Shown here one piece after another: positions 52,073 to 64,000 of a DNA stretch of 64,000 bases. This DNA is from Vitrella brassicaformis (Eukaryota > Sar > Vitrellaceae), in contig CDMY01000243.1 of assembly GCA_001179505.1 (NCBI GenBank), forward strand, positions 61,397 through 125,396, given 5' to 3'. Under the pieces are notes generated by a model. That model did not search any database, had not been told where the DNA came from, and saw only the letters and a program-made list of their open reading frames with translations. The position numbers and the translations under genes were made by a program. Position 1 is the first letter of the stretch. Each line of letters starts with the position of its first letter.

Positions 52073-52590
52073 ATAGATCACAGACAGACGGACATATAGA
52101 CAGGTGGAGGAATGGAGGAATTGAATGGATGGATGCGGCACGGACGGAGGAACAGACGGAAGGAGGGACGATAGCGTGTGTGTATAGACCTGAGGGATCA
52201 ATGGACACGGGAGGGAGGCTGCATGTACAGACAGACAGACGGACAGGCAACAGAGAGCGTGATATGTGTGTGGGTGGCTGGGCGGCTGCTGGGGGTGGGT
52301 GTGAGAGATACAACCAACGGTCCGTGGGTGCGTGTGTCAGTGCTGCGTGTATCTGTGTATGTGTGTATGTGTGAACGTTTGTGGGTCCGTCCATCCATCC
52401 ATCAATACATGTGAATTAACCAATCATTGGTCCTTGACGTGACGTACACTAACAAACCCCAAACAGGCAGGACAGAAAGCCACATCGATCAGCAAACCTA
52501 TGTATGTATCCATCACCCCACCCACACCAACCGACACGCCCACCACCCCACGCCCATACATCCCCCCCCTCCCCCCCCGGGAACCCAACC
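52073..52590. other. Convergent intergenic region
   Basis: It lies between the SSNA1 stop (52072, +) and the stop of the SPRY/NHR-like gene (52591, -). It is rich in GACA and GTGT repeats and a C-rich run (52561-52579). No exon was recognised. Confidence 0.5.
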
Positions 52591-54840
52591 TCACTGGGCG
52601 TCTTCACTCTTGGACTCTTGTCTCGACTCACTGGCCCCAGACACCGACCACCCCTCCACCTCATCCGACCTCCGCAGCTCACGCAGCACCGCCGCCCGCC
52701 GCGCAGCCCCAGTCTTCAGCTCGTATAGCTCGTCTCGCTTGTAGTGCTGTATGGCGAGTTTCCGTCTGTTGAGGATGGTGCTGATGGGTTGGAGGTCGGG
52801 AGGGGGCGTGGCGTTGGGGATGAGCTCGATGGACTCGGTCGCCCCCGTCATGTGCACAATGGCGTACATCAGGCTGCATGGCATTGCACAAGAGGGAGGG
52901 AGGGTGGGTGGGTGGGCGGGCGGGTCGGGTGTGGTCCTTTGTTTGTTCGCCTGTTCTGTTCTGAGTCACTCACTCACTCTTTGGATTGGAGTTTGGTGTG
53001 GACGTGTCTGTATGGCTGGCCGTTGAGGAGAACCCACAGCTCTCCCGCTGTCGTCATCAGCACACCGATGGTCGTCCCCACCTGCAAATACCCGTCCATC
53101 CATCCATCCATCCATTCATCCTTGGCCCTCCGCAATGCGGAGGGCTTACTGTGAACAGGCTGGCGTCCCACTCGACCGTGTCCCACTTCTTGTGGAAGAC
53201 GTGGCCGTCATACCCTGACATACACCAACACCACAGACAGACAGACGGACGGACCACCGATGTCAAGGAGACATGTACCGGACTGACTGCACGGGTTGGC
53301 TGACCCATGACAGCGCACTGAGGGATGTCCTCGACGTGCAGCAGCTTTGAGTGCGGGATCTTTAGGGGCGGCACCGACGTCATGCCCACACCAAGGCTGC
53401 CCGCACCACGGTCCTTCGCGCCCTCTACCCGCATACAGAGACAGACAGACAGAGAACGAGACACGAACCAAATGCAAAACAAACGTGTGGGTCTTTCTTC
53501 CCCCGCCCACCTGCCAGTATTTTGAGTTGGAAGTAGTGTCCCTGCGGCGTGACGGTCGCCGGCCCGTCGCCGAACAGAAGGATCCCCACATCACTAACGT
53601 GCTACACAGACAAGAAGCGCATCCATCCACACCAAAGACAGACACCGGCTGGTCTGATGGCGGCTGCGGTGGATGGGATGGCTGACGTCCATACCATGGC
53701 CTTAAGTGTAGCAATTCTGTGGTGGTTCCTAAATCGGCAGCCGGTGTCTCTGGGCACGTCGGGCAGCGCCCAGAGGCTCTTCATCGTGGCCTTTGGGATG
53801 TTGGGGGGGCCGTCTGGCGGGAAGTAGGTGGCCATGAAGGCTGATATCTGGTGGAGGTACTCGATGTCCGCGGAGAAGCGGCGGTTGGACGCCAACAGGT
53901 CTGCCACACACACACACAGATGGACAATGGCCGGGTAAGTGGACGGACTGATGGATGGATGGATGGGTGTGTGGCGGCCTTGAGGCACCCACCTTTGATG
54001 AGGGTGCGGAGTTGGCTGTTGTTCTCCTCCAGCTCTGCAAAATGGAGACAGACAGGCCGAAGGGTCCTTTGTGCCCGCCCTGGACCCACCTACCCACCTA
54101 CCCACCTACCCACCTACCCACCCACCGTTGATCCATCTCTGCCCCTCTTCTGGCATTTCCCGCTGGGCGATCTTGACGCACAGGTTCTTCTTGTGCATCT
54201 CTGTTCTTTGCCAGACAGACAGACAGACAGACAGCACACCCATCCATCCCCACACTAGCTGGTGAAGAGCACAAGAGCGCCTCGCCTCTTTCTAGTGTGA
54301 GCTCGCCGACCGATGTGTGCCGCCTGTAGTGACTCGAGTCGTCGGCGCTTCACTATCTGCAGCCGATGGCCCTCAATGAATCCTGCAGGCGCAAGTGAGA
54401 GGGAGGGAGCAGCATGGCGTCATGCATTAATGACCCAGACAGCTGCCTTGCTGAGCTGACTCACTCCCTTTCTCGGCCTCGAGCAGCCCGACCTTCTGCG
54501 CCGTGTCTGACCAGCAAGAGACAGACAGGGAGAGGAGAAATCACACGGGTGGGGTGCTTGCCTTGCGGTGTGTGTGGTCTCATGATTAGACTGACTGACC
54601 TTCAGACTTGCGCTTTGCCCATTGCACCAGATGCATCGCGTCTGGAGGCGGAGGGCGGATGGATGGATGGATGGATGGAAGGATACGGACACACCCATAC
54701 ATAGGAACAGAGGAGACACGACATTGGCCCTGCCTGCGTGTCTGCTCTCGTGTCTCTCATGGCTGGATCTTAGCTGACCTGACCTGACCTCTTTCAAGGA
54801 TGGCCGTCTCACGGATCTCTTCCTTAAGTTCTGAATGATA

Positions 54841-54891
<51 letters not shown>

Positions 54892-56057
54892 GCATAAGAA
54901 CACCGATCGGCGTCTCGACCAGCCCTCCTCCGCCTGTCTCACTTGCCTTCGTCTTCCCGCTGCAACTGTTCCACCAGCTGCTCGCGCGCCGCCGCCCACC
55001 TCAGCACATAGTAGGGCCCCTCCACACTCATCAGGTACCGCACCGCATCCACCATGGGCACCTCCGACCCTTCCTCAAAGAAGGTGCCCCACTCGCGGAA
55101 GTGGATGTCGATGCGGCTTGGCGAATGGTGGTCTGGAGACACGTCTTCCCAGGCCTGGTGCTGCTCGTCTGGAGCGTCCATTTCGCCTGTGGTGGTCTTT
55201 GTCTTCTTGGTGATGTGTTGGCGTATGCGGTCGTCGAGTGGGACGAGCTCGACGCTGTTGTTCTGGGTGAGACGCCGCAGCAGCAGACGCATCAGGTCCT
55301 CTTGCAGAAGGGCATCCCTGCAACGCCACCGCCAGCAACGGCAACGCCCACATTTGCCCGTGTCTCCAGTGTGGTCTGGGCATCTGCAAGTGACTGACCT
55401 TTCCGCCTCCCCTCCAGTGAATGTGAGCTGGTTGAGGTCAATCCTCTCCGGAGGGCACACGTCCGCCACCGCCACGTGGTCGTCGTGCATGGCGTCACCT
55501 TGAGCATTGCCACCATCCGTCTCACTCTGAAGAACGATCAACGCATTGATTGCCGCATCAACACAAATGTACTTATGCACCTGTTCGTCGTCCTCAGTGT
55601 CTCCCGGGACAACAGGGAACATCCTCGACGCAATGTCAAAGGGGCCGCTCTCCTTCTTGACGGGCCTGCTCGCGTCTACCAGACGATAAAGCGGCGGGAG
55701 GCTGTCGGCGTCATACCCAGGTGGTCCCGTGAAGATGAGCTTCCACTCGGGCTCAGCGGCTGCCTCAGAGTCTGTCGGCAACGGCCGGTCCGCCGCCCTC
55801 CGAGAGGCACGTTTGAGTGCCCTCGCCAGCAGGATGTTGGGGTGCCGGTGGTCTTTGGCTAGATCTTCCCACAGCCTCTTCTCCTCCACCATGAGCTCAC
55901 CGATGACGGCCTTCCTGCTGCCGAGCACCTGCAGGGCGCCTTTGAACGACTTGGCGGAGTCGATTTCCAGAGACAGTGAGCGCTGCCTCTTGACTTTCCG
56001 CGGTAGGGCTTCGTCCTTCCTGCCTGCCTCCTCCTCTCGTTTGAACGTGTTGCCCAT
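52591..56057 (-). CDS. Coiled-coil protein with C-terminal SPRY/NHR-like domain
   Basis: About 15 exons on the minus strand. The start MGNTFKREEEAGRK has Gly2 suitable for myristoylation. The first exon (about 55399-56057) encodes a mixed globular region (FKGALQVLGSRKAVIGELMV, PPLYRLVDASRPVK, MFPVVPGDTEDDEQ). The second (about 54950-55320) has helices and WGTFFEEGSEVPMVDAVRYL. Several short exons then form a charged coiled coil (54000-54960: LKEEIRETAILERG, QIVKRRRLESLQ, ELEENNSQLRTLI). The final exons (52591-53700) form a beta-rich module with GHYFQLKILA, GYDGHVFHKKWD, IGVLMTTAGELWVLLNGQ and LMYAIVHMTG, which fits SPRY/Neuralized-type sandwiches. The tail is Arg/Glu-rich. Such domains bind protein ligands; the cellular role is unknown. 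It is divergent from the next gene with only 121 bp between starts. Confidence 0.65.
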
Positions 56058-56178
56058 CTCGGGGGAGGCCTGAACGGTGCGCGGCTCCCAACAGAGCCTA
56101 AGGAAACTCTACCCCGGATGGATCAGCCGCTCGAGATGGAATTCGCCCTGGGGGCCGCCCCCCCTCTCAGTAGGGAAG
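56058..56178. promoter_or_regulatory. Very short bidirectional promoter region
   Basis: 121 bp separate the divergent start codons at 56057 (-) and 56179 (+). The plus-strand reading frame is open through it, but the first good start in the plus gene is MASQKRILF. Confidence 0.5.
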
Positions 56179-58521
56179 ATGGCGTCCCAGAAGCGCATTT
56201 TGTTTGAGAGGGAGTCGACATTGTGGCAAGATCTGGACGACTCCTTGACGCAAGTGCCGCTCGTGAGCGAGAAGTCCTTTCATCCGCTCCAGCCACGGCT
56301 GGCAACTCTCAAGGAGGATGCATCCCTGCCTGACGACGAAGCGCATCACGTCCATGCGCAGCCCCAGCCAGAGCCAGGCCCTGCTGTCTCTCTGTCAGCC
56401 ACAGCCGCAGCCATCGAGCCCTCATACGCACCGCAGCACGATGACAGGACCGCCGCAGCTGGAGAGGGAGAATACGAGGAGGATGCTAGTGCCAGTGCGT
56501 CCTCCCTCGTGATCGTTGAGCGCCTCTCGTCTCGCCTGCGTGGCCTCGTGCCAGCCGATTCTGAACCGTCTGTCATCGCCCCCCGTGATCATGATGATTC
56601 AGTAGTGGAGGGGGGTGAAGACGAGAGACCGTCCAGGAGAGAGAGAGTGTTGGCGTTATTCGGCGTGAGTGTTGGTGAGGGGTCGATTGCTGAGCTGCCC
56701 CTGCTGCAGGAGACGGTGAACAAGCAGGCCCAGGCCGTGCAGCAGGAGGGAGAGGGGAGGGGGCTGCTGTGTCGGTGTGGGAGCATGACCACTGAGTCGA
56801 CGGCTGCCAGCACTGCCCCGGCCACATCCGCCCTGGCGCTGATCGATGAGGTGACGAGTCAAGTGAGACAGGCACGGCAAGACGCCATCGAGTGAGTCAG
56901 TGGATGGGCTTGTCAGCCGCGCACCCCAGTCTAATTAACACCCATCCACTGCCTGCCCTGCATGTCTTAATGTCTCTCTCTCTGTCACGGATGCAGGGAG
57001 AGTCTGGCCAACGAAGACTTCCTGCGGCACATCCTCGAGCGACTCGAGAAGTTCCGTCCAGCAGCACACGACCAGCTGGACACGAGCCTCCCCGCCCCAT
57101 TGGACGCCACACCCACCCCGCCACTCACGCACGCCGCGAAAACGCCGCTTGACGAGAGGGAGAAGAGCTTTCACAGTCGCATGTCGCGACTCCTCGACAA
57201 CACCGAGGTCGAGGACGCCCTCGAGGCCCTTGACGCCGAGGGGTCTCTGGCCGATGAGGAGGCCGGCGGGGGTGAGGGCGGTGAGGGTGCTCGTGATAGA
57301 GAGACGTTGTCTGCAGGCGATGTGGTAGGCAGGCTGCAGAGGGGCGGCGATGAGGATATGCGTGAGGTGCTGCAGTGGGCCATTGATGTCGACGAGCGGC
57401 TCAGAGAGGCCAGGCTGAAACACCAGGGTGTGTATGTTGGTGCAGACATGGAAGGAGTGAGTGTATGTGTGTGTGTGTGTTGTGTGGCCACCCTCCCAGG
57501 TCTTGTCAATCACCTCAGTGAGATCAGGCGAAACCAGCAAGGTGCGAAGCTACGGGAGCTGCCCTTTTGGTCGGTCGGTGTACCTGGGTTGGTTGGATTG
57601 TGCGTGTCGCCCCTTCTGTCTGTCTGTCTGTCTGTCTAGACCAGGAGGCCATCTTCGAAGCCATGAAGACACACACTGATGGTGGGTGGTGGGTGGGTCA
57701 ATGGGCGCCCTGGGCGACTGACTGACCTCAAGTCATGTCTCTGCTCGTGCGTGCGTGCGTGTGTGCGTGCACAGCGCTCGTCGACAGGAAAGACGGCTTG
57801 GAAGAGGAGATACAGGGTGGGGAAGAAACAAGAGGACCTCCTCCGTATGCTGGGACTGCCGCTGCTGCCGTGCCGTGGTCTGTCAGATTTGTTGTCGGCC
57901 ACGATGCTCTCGGAGGCGGAGATCACCAGCCGGTTCGACCAGCTGCTCAAGGACCACGAAGGTCAGTCCGTCGTTCACAGCGCGGGCAGAGATATCTATC
58001 GGCAGGAGAGAGACACACACAGCCGACCGACTGGCGGGGGGTTGGTGTATGTGTGTGTGTTGCAGCTGCTCGCGAGTCGCACAGGGGTCTGAGGAAGGAG
58101 CTGCGCGAAACATGCTCGGCATACAGGCAGCGCGTCAACGGTGAGGGAGGGAGGGAGCCCGGCCCATGTTGGGGGATGTGGTGTCTCATGTCTCTTACTG
58201 TCGTCTCTCGATAAGATTTGAGGAGGACCAACACAACGTTGCGAGATGAGCTCATCGGTGGGTCGGTGGGCTGATGAACGAATGAGTGGGTGGGGTGGGG
58301 TTGGCAGCCATGGGCACAGCTGTCTGTCTACCCATACCATACCTGAGTGAAGTGTGATGGCGCGTGTCTCTTCTCTCTCATGTGCAGGCTTGCTGCGGCG
58401 TGATGTGAATCTGCAAGATGCCTTCAGGGCCTACAGCAAGCGGGCGGCCGCGCTCATCACGGCCAGAGAGCACCGCCCTGGCGGCACTGTGCCCCTCGTA
58501 CAACAGCTCGCTCTTGATTGA
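56179..58521 (+). CDS. Coiled-coil protein of unknown function
   Basis: About eight exons: 56179-56892, 56998-57426, about 57500-57567, 57641-57680, 57775-57961, 58064-58140, 58216-58256 and 58388-58521. It begins MASQKRILFERESTLWQDLD. The N-terminal half is acidic and disordered (VIVERLSSRLRGL; ERVLALFGVSVGEGS). The rest is mainly helical and coiled-coil: NEDFLRHILERLEKF, REVLQWAIDVDERLREARL, KKQEDLLRMLGLPLLP, SEAEITSRFDQLLKDHE, HRGLRKELRETCSAYRQRV and DAFRAYSKRAAAL. The stop is at 58519. I recognise no family. The short shared promoter suggests co-expression with the divergent coiled-coil/SPRY gene; that is inference. Confidence 0.55.
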
Positions 58522-61500
58522 TGACATACATGGGTATTTTATGTGTTGTGAGACGGACAGACGGATGCATAACTTGGGGATGGGTGCATGGGTCCACCTG
58601 CACCTAGGAGTCTTGTCTTGTCCAGTCTTGTGTTTTGTGTCGGGGGACTGCATAGCATACTAGCACACCTACAAAAGGCACGCACGATACAATACGATCA
58701 ACACATGCAGATGCACCCAGATGGGTCAAAACTGCACTGTCCACGCAGTCACACACACACACATGGATGGATGGATGGATGGACCTCAATTGGCAACACA
58801 CACACACACACACACACAGACACAGACACACACGTGTGGACTAAACGCAGCTCAGCTCGGCCGACGAACGGCCATAGCCATCGGTGCGTGTATCGGCATC
58901 ACATCAAGCCATCGCCTGTTTTGTCATGTGTACATCGGAGAGAAACACACACGAGCTCGAGAGAGAGAAAGGATGCACACAAGACAGACGAGATAATAGT
59001 TCTGCCTACTTTGTCATGTGTTCATTGCAGGCATCTGCAGGTACATCGGAGGGAGAGAAACACGTGAGAGAGCGAGAGGGTGCACCGCACCAGCCCACAT
59101 TCATAATCCTTCCTGAGATGTCTGACCCCTCCCCTCCCAAAGAGCGTGTTCACCAAAGAGCAAAACCACAAAGTAGTGAGACAGAGAGAGTCAGAGAGAG
59201 TCAGAGAAAGAGTCAGAGAGAGAGAGAGAGAGATCCCACCGCCCGTTACGCGCTCACGGAACACGAGCAGCACCGTGCGCAGCTTTCGCCACGTGGGGTA
59301 CTACTTACTGGCAGCCACACACGTACAAAACGGAATCAAAATGGCAAAAGGTGGGTGGATGGGTCAAAACTTCAATGCGTGTGTTGTGTTGTGTTGGCTG
59401 CCAACCGACCCATCCGTGCAGGTATGCAGCTGACATCACAACACAACACCAGCAGCTAAGCTCCGGCAGCGGCGTTAAAACCAGCCCGGCAGCAACAACA
59501 GCCCGCCCGCCCGCCCGCCGGTCACTTGAAAGTATCTCTCCCCTCTCCCATCCACACACACACGGACTACGTGACAGGCAATCACATCAATCGTGTTATT
59601 GTGGCTGGCTGGCTGGTCGCTTTGCAGGGCCCTCGAGTGCACGAGATGCAGCACACACACACACACACACACGCCCGCACACACACACACACACACACAC
59701 AGCAGCAGCATGGGACTTGGCTCGCCTGCCTGCCTGCAAGGGAAAAGAAGCGGGGCGGACCTCCCTCTTGCGTCGTACAAAAGAACAAACGTGCACCACA
59801 CACAAAACACATACACACAGAGAGACAGAAGTGAATTGGCAGCCGGCCCAGCCCCCGACAAAAAGCGTCGTGCAGGCAGGCAGGCAGGCAGGCAGGCAAG
59901 GAGGGAGGGAGGGAGGGAGGGAGGAAGGACGAGCCCCCACCCTACCCCCTCAGGCGCACACACGCACACACACGGCAACTAGACCCGCAACGACCAGCAC
60001 AAGACACGCGTCACGTCACGCACATGCACACATCACACAAAAAAGAGAAAGAGCCCCTTCGGATGCAGCCAGCACGTAGGAAAACCATGGACGGACAAGA
60101 CAAGGTAAGATGTGTAATAAGAAGGAAGGAGCGATGGCCAGCGACACCACCACACCAACACAAGCTGGCTGGCAGGCAGGGAGAGGGCATGTTTGTTTCT
60201 CTTGAAAAAACCCACCCAGGCTCCACTTGACGTGTAGCGAAGCGAGTCAACAAATACACCCAATACACCCACCCATCCCACCGCGCGTATACAATGCAGA
60301 GAGAGAGAGAGTGTGTGTGTGGATGCATTTCCATCAGGAATGCCACGCAGGCCTGCACGGGGCCACCGGTCCCACACACTCAATCAACACACTCTGTTTA
60401 ACAGACAGCGACCAACATCAACACACCGTTGCACTGCCCGACGGACGGCGACAAAAGAGAATAGACCGACGCCCGCCCGTCTGCACCCCTCTCTCTCCCT
60501 GTGCACTCTCGGCACCGTGTGTACGTCACTGCACTGCGTCTGTCTGTCTGTCCACTGTGCGTCTCTCTCCGTGTCATATGGCCATCACTGCACGCGATAC
60601 ACCAGCACACTTCACAGGTAGGTAGGTGCTTTGGTGTAGCCCGCCACTGCTGCTGTGAGACGGAATATATAAGGCATTCGTCCAGTCCACACCAGCAGTC
60701 GCGAGTAATGGCCAAGAAAGATAGACACATACGGATACCCTCCGCCCCTTTGCTTTTGTCTTTCGCCCTTCCGCTCGCCGTGCGTGGTGCAATGGAATGG
60801 AATGCAACTAAAGCCGTGGGGGTGAGGGTGAGTGATGGATGTCACGACACATGCACACACCTACGCGCACACACCTACGCGCACACCCCTCCGCAAAAAG
60901 AACACCCCGTCACGCCATTCTCCGTCTGCCCGTCCGTCCGGCACCCACCCCACCCCACCATACCATACCCACAAAAAGGATACAAGACATGGATGGACAG
61001 GTAGAGGCACACACACGTGACAAAAGCCATGCAGGCAGGCAGGCAGGCAGGCAAAACAGCAAAACTGCGTGTGTGCATGACGCATCTGTCCAAAATTGGT
61101 TGCCATGACGTGGAATGGCGTGGCATGGGCGTGGCATGGCGTGACTGGCGAACGGACGAACAAACGAACGAACGAACGACAAACGACCCGTCTGCCAGAT
61201 CCATCAAAACGAGACGGTTGGTTCCATGAGAACGAGACCCACACAACCCTCCCTCTCCCACCCCCTGTCGCATAGATATGGATGTACTGACGCGTGGTTT
61301 GGCTGACGCCATCCATCCACAGGTTGGTTGGTTGGCACATACTGGCCAGCCGACCGGCACCTACCGCACCCCCCAGCCACCACCCCTCTTCCCCTCCCCT
61401 CCCTACTTGCCTACCTACACACCTGTACAATCAAATGTATTATGAGTATACACACGGCGACCGACCGATAAACAGACAGACAGACAGACAGACACACGTA

Positions 61501-62420
61501 CAAACAACCAAGTAAGTGGGTGGATTAGATACGCACACACATACCATAGCGTAATAGGGTAGGTAGGTACGAAATGGCTCCCCTCTTTCTCTCTGTCACT
61601 CTCTCGGCATGCAATGCAGACAGAGTCCGTTGTGTTGTCGTAGGCAGCGCAGCGCAGCGCAGCGCCCGCCCGAAAAAGCCCCATGCGTCCGCCCGCTGTC
61701 CCCCCACCCAACCATTGTGTGGAGACAGGCAGACAGCTGACGTCCGTGCATGGCGCGTGGGCGCGTGTGTGGGGGATACGTGCTACGTGCATCCCACTAC
61801 CTCCCTCTCTCCCTCCCTCTCTCGTGCGGTTGGTGTTATTTACAGTAAAGAAGAGTCGGGCAGGCAGGCAGGCGTATATACCTAAGTGCGGGTCGGTCGA
61901 CACACCCCTCTCTCCCCCTCTCTCCCTCTCTCTCCATCCTACGCATTGCGGTATCATCCATCCACACCCACCGCACACACCTTCGTTCGTTGGGATACTT
62001 TACACGACGCGGCACGGCGCCCCGCCCACCACTCACCTACGATTCGACCACTATGGAAAGAAGGATAGGATGTGTGGCCCTTCAGGTAGACTCGACACGC
62101 GTGTACCTGTCTGTCTGTCTGTCCATGTGGGTGTGGTGTGTGTGACCAAGAAAAGACCGACAGCAGGCAGCCATTTGAAATAAATCCCTCACTATCCATC
62201 GCCACAGCAGATGACCATCACCTCACCGCGACAGCAGCAACGACAACACGCCACACAAGACAAGACACCAACACAACACCGACCAGCGTATAGACAACGA
62301 CACACACCACAAAACACGGCACGGCACGGCACCACACGGCACGACACACAGCTATTCACATACCCACACCCACACCCACACCCACTCCCACAGCGACACA
62401 CAAGCATCTCGTGTCGTGTG
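58522..62420. other. 3.9-kb gene-free convergent region packed with simple repeats
   Basis: No splice-supported exon was found on either strand. The region holds (CA)n at 58741-58830 and 59649-59702, GAGA tracts at 59178-59232 and 60299-60313, CAGG runs at 59874-59900 and 61031-61050, GGGA at 59900-59925, CTGT at 60539-60552, GAAC at 61156-61178 and CCCACA at 62363-62386. An imperfect direct duplication lies at 58920-58980 and 59010-59090. Repeat-derived open frames (CLPACLPA types) are artefacts. It may include long 3' UTRs or a non-coding RNA. Confidence 0.5.
58920..59090. repeat. Imperfect direct duplication (~60-80 bp units)
   Basis: TTTGTCATGTG...ACATCGGAG(GG)AGAAACAC...GAGAGAG...GGATGCAC-type sequence occurs twice, at about 58920-58980 and 59010-59090, with small insertions and substitutions. 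Confidence 0.65.
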
Positions 62421-64000
62421 TCAGGCCCTGCCCGTCATCCCCCTCCCCACGCCCAGGTGGGGAGGGGGGAGTGACCTCGCAGGCCCCCGCGCGTCCATGG
62501 TGTCGTTCTGATCCTGCTCGCGGCCCCCGCTGCTGCGCTCACCATCCTCCTCAAAGCCTCTCGGCCGCGAGGCCAGGGCGAAAGGGGCGGTGGACGGCAT
62601 GTGCGCCATGTGGAAAGGGGTGTGGGGATGAGTATGATGGCTGTGGGTGTGTGGGTGTGCTGCTGTGGGGCGGCCGAAGTTGACCTCCATGCCGTGATTG
62701 GTCAGGGGCACGTAGGGGATGTCCATAGTGTCCTCGATATCGGCCTGATGCACACACACAGGCACATGCATGCAGGAATCGCTGGATGGATGGTGGGACC
62801 GGTGCGGTGTGGTGTGGTGTGGGGAGGGTGCGGTGCTTGCCTGTATGGTCTCGCAGAAGCCCTTGAGTGGCAGCTGGAAGGACGCCTTGTCGAACGGATC
62901 CTCGATGAAATGACCAATCTCTGTAAGACACACACACACACACACGGGAGGGCTGGATGGATGGATGGATGGACGGCAGACCTTCGATGGCCTTGAAGCC
63001 CCAGCACATGAAGGTAACGACCGGTATGGTCATCCACTGGAGCGACTGCACCAGCACTACCGGCAGCGTCAGGCAATACAGCGTCAGGAAACGACTCGTG
63101 TGCCGACTGAAGGCAAAGGCACACAAACACACAAACACACAATGGTTGCTTGGAGCTGTCTTATTGTCTGTCAGTGTCCTTCATCCCTCCCTCCCTCCCT
63201 CACGAGTATGAGAGCGGCACGGGGGTCTTCATGATGCGCTCGCACCCCCCCAGTGCCTCGGAGAGGTGCCCGATGATGTTTTCCAGCCATATGAGCTGAC
63301 GCTGAAATGAATACCACATAATGCATTGGACACAGACAGGGGTCTGCCTGCCTGCGGGCTTTTCTCCAACTCGTGTGTAGGCGAGCTCAGGCCTTACTTA
63401 CCTCAGTGGGCTTCGTGTCTCGCGACACTTCCATCGCCTCATGGCATGTGCCACTCATCAGCTGACACATACACACAGACACACACACACACACGGAGGG
63501 CAATCCACCCCTCCTCTCTCCCTCTCTCCCTCCCGCCCTTCCTCTCACCTTGCAGATGAGCAGAGGGGGGTTCCTGACTTGCCTGAGCGCCTCAGCGTCG
63601 TTAGGGGTGATCCACCTGCTGACCTCGGCCATGTCGACCTCCCCGCCCTGCAGGTGCTGCTTCATGAGGAAGGGGAACGACCTGATCAGGTTGGCCAGCC
63701 GGTACTGGAAGGGAATCGGCAGGTAGAATAGCGACGCCGTCGCCAGCTCCCGACACGTGCTGATAACCTTGCCCCACAGCTGCAGAGAGAGACAGACGGG
63801 CAGACAGGCAGAGACTCTATCCACCCACCATTGGTGCGTGGCGGTGGGGCTGGGTGAGGTGATCACCTTGCGGCCCTCCCAGTATCTGTCGTACGCCGCG
63901 TTGGTCCTGAAACAAACAAACAGACACACACACAGACGGGTGGTGTGTCTGGTGTCTGTGTTGTCTGTGTGGTCTGTTCGAAGGGGGGGGGGGGGGGGGG
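62421..64000 (-). CDS. Bestrophin/UPF0187-family anion channel, 5' end outside window
   Basis: Partial on the minus strand, running off the right edge. In protein order the exons show FRTNAAYDRYWEGRK (63870-63905; the conserved region after the first membrane helices), WGKVISTCRELATASLFYL, the 63556-63780 block (PFQYRLANLIRSFPFLMK, ALRQVRNPPLLICK) and LMSGTCHEAMEVS. These are followed by RQLIWLENIIGHLSE with CERIMKTPVPLSYS, then RHTSRFLTLYCLTLPVVL (membrane), VVTFMCWGFKAIE, EIGHFIEDPFDKASFQLPL and FCETIQ. The order RYWEGR, ENIIG, ERI-x2-TP-PLSYS, HTSRFL, FKAIEEIG and EDPF is the signature of bestrophin-like channels. The tail is His/Pro-rich and ends MTGRA at 62421. Likely a chloride/bicarbonate channel; plastid-thylakoid members exist, but the N-terminus needed to judge targeting is absent. 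Confidence 0.88.
63979..64000. repeat. Poly-G homopolymer at window end
   Basis: The window ends in an uninterrupted G run of about 20 bases inside a presumed intron of the bestrophin gene. Length calls in such runs are unreliable. Confidence 0.8.

Noticed and set aside
59475-59978. Open frames with CLPACLPA, SLPPSLPP and CVCVCV repeats
   Set aside because: They come from CAGG, GGGA and CA microsatellites, with no splice support or family signal.

Overview
This window is intron-dense nuclear DNA from a eukaryotic protist. All 19 genes found carry several to more than twenty introns, most of about 60-200 bp. GT-AG junctions join open segments into recognisable eukaryotic proteins. The gene set includes a four-EF-hand calcium-dependent protein kinase, two axoneme-type proteins and a large multi-TM protein with Cys-rich (GCC2/GCC3-like) repeats. 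One kinase also has a leader that looks bipartite (signal peptide plus Ser/Thr/Arg-rich stretch). Together these point to a flagellated alveolate, most likely a photosynthetic chromerid such as Vitrella. That assignment is inference; no ribosomal or organellar sequence is present to prove it.

Layout, left to right (strand): bZIP-domain protein (-), Nup88-like nucleoporin (+), U2SURP/SR140 splicing factor (-), NTAQ1 N-terminal glutamine amidase (+), beta-adaptin interrupted by an assembly gap (-), SMYD-like SET protein (+), CFAP107-like small protein (+), MGCC-start unknown protein (-), secreted/anchored EEP-superfamily protein (+), UAP56-binding-motif RNA export adaptor (-), ANF-receptor/Cys-rich/multi-TM receptor (+), Cys-rich secreted protein (-), kelch protein (+), YFH7-type P-loop kinase with possible plastid leader (+), CDPK (-), SSNA1/DIP13 (+), coiled-coil plus SPRY/NHR-like protein (-), coiled-coil unknown (+), bestrophin-family channel (-, 5' end outside the window).

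Strands alternate almost perfectly, so the DNA is a series of divergent pairs (120-570 bp apart) and convergent pairs. Several divergent spacers are short enough to be bidirectional promoters. Long gene-free stretches lie mainly between convergent genes and are filled with CA/TG, CTGT, GGAT and CAGG simple repeats; the largest is about 3.9 kb (58522-62420). No transposon, CRISPR array, tRNA or rRNA gene was found.

The genes do not form an operon-like system. They serve housekeeping work (splicing, mRNA export, nuclear pore, vesicle coat, N-degron), signalling (CDPK, receptor, SET, bZIP) and the flagellum (SSNA1, CFAP107-like). Exon limits were read by eye from splice consensus, frame and family similarity, so individual small exons are less certain than gene identity.
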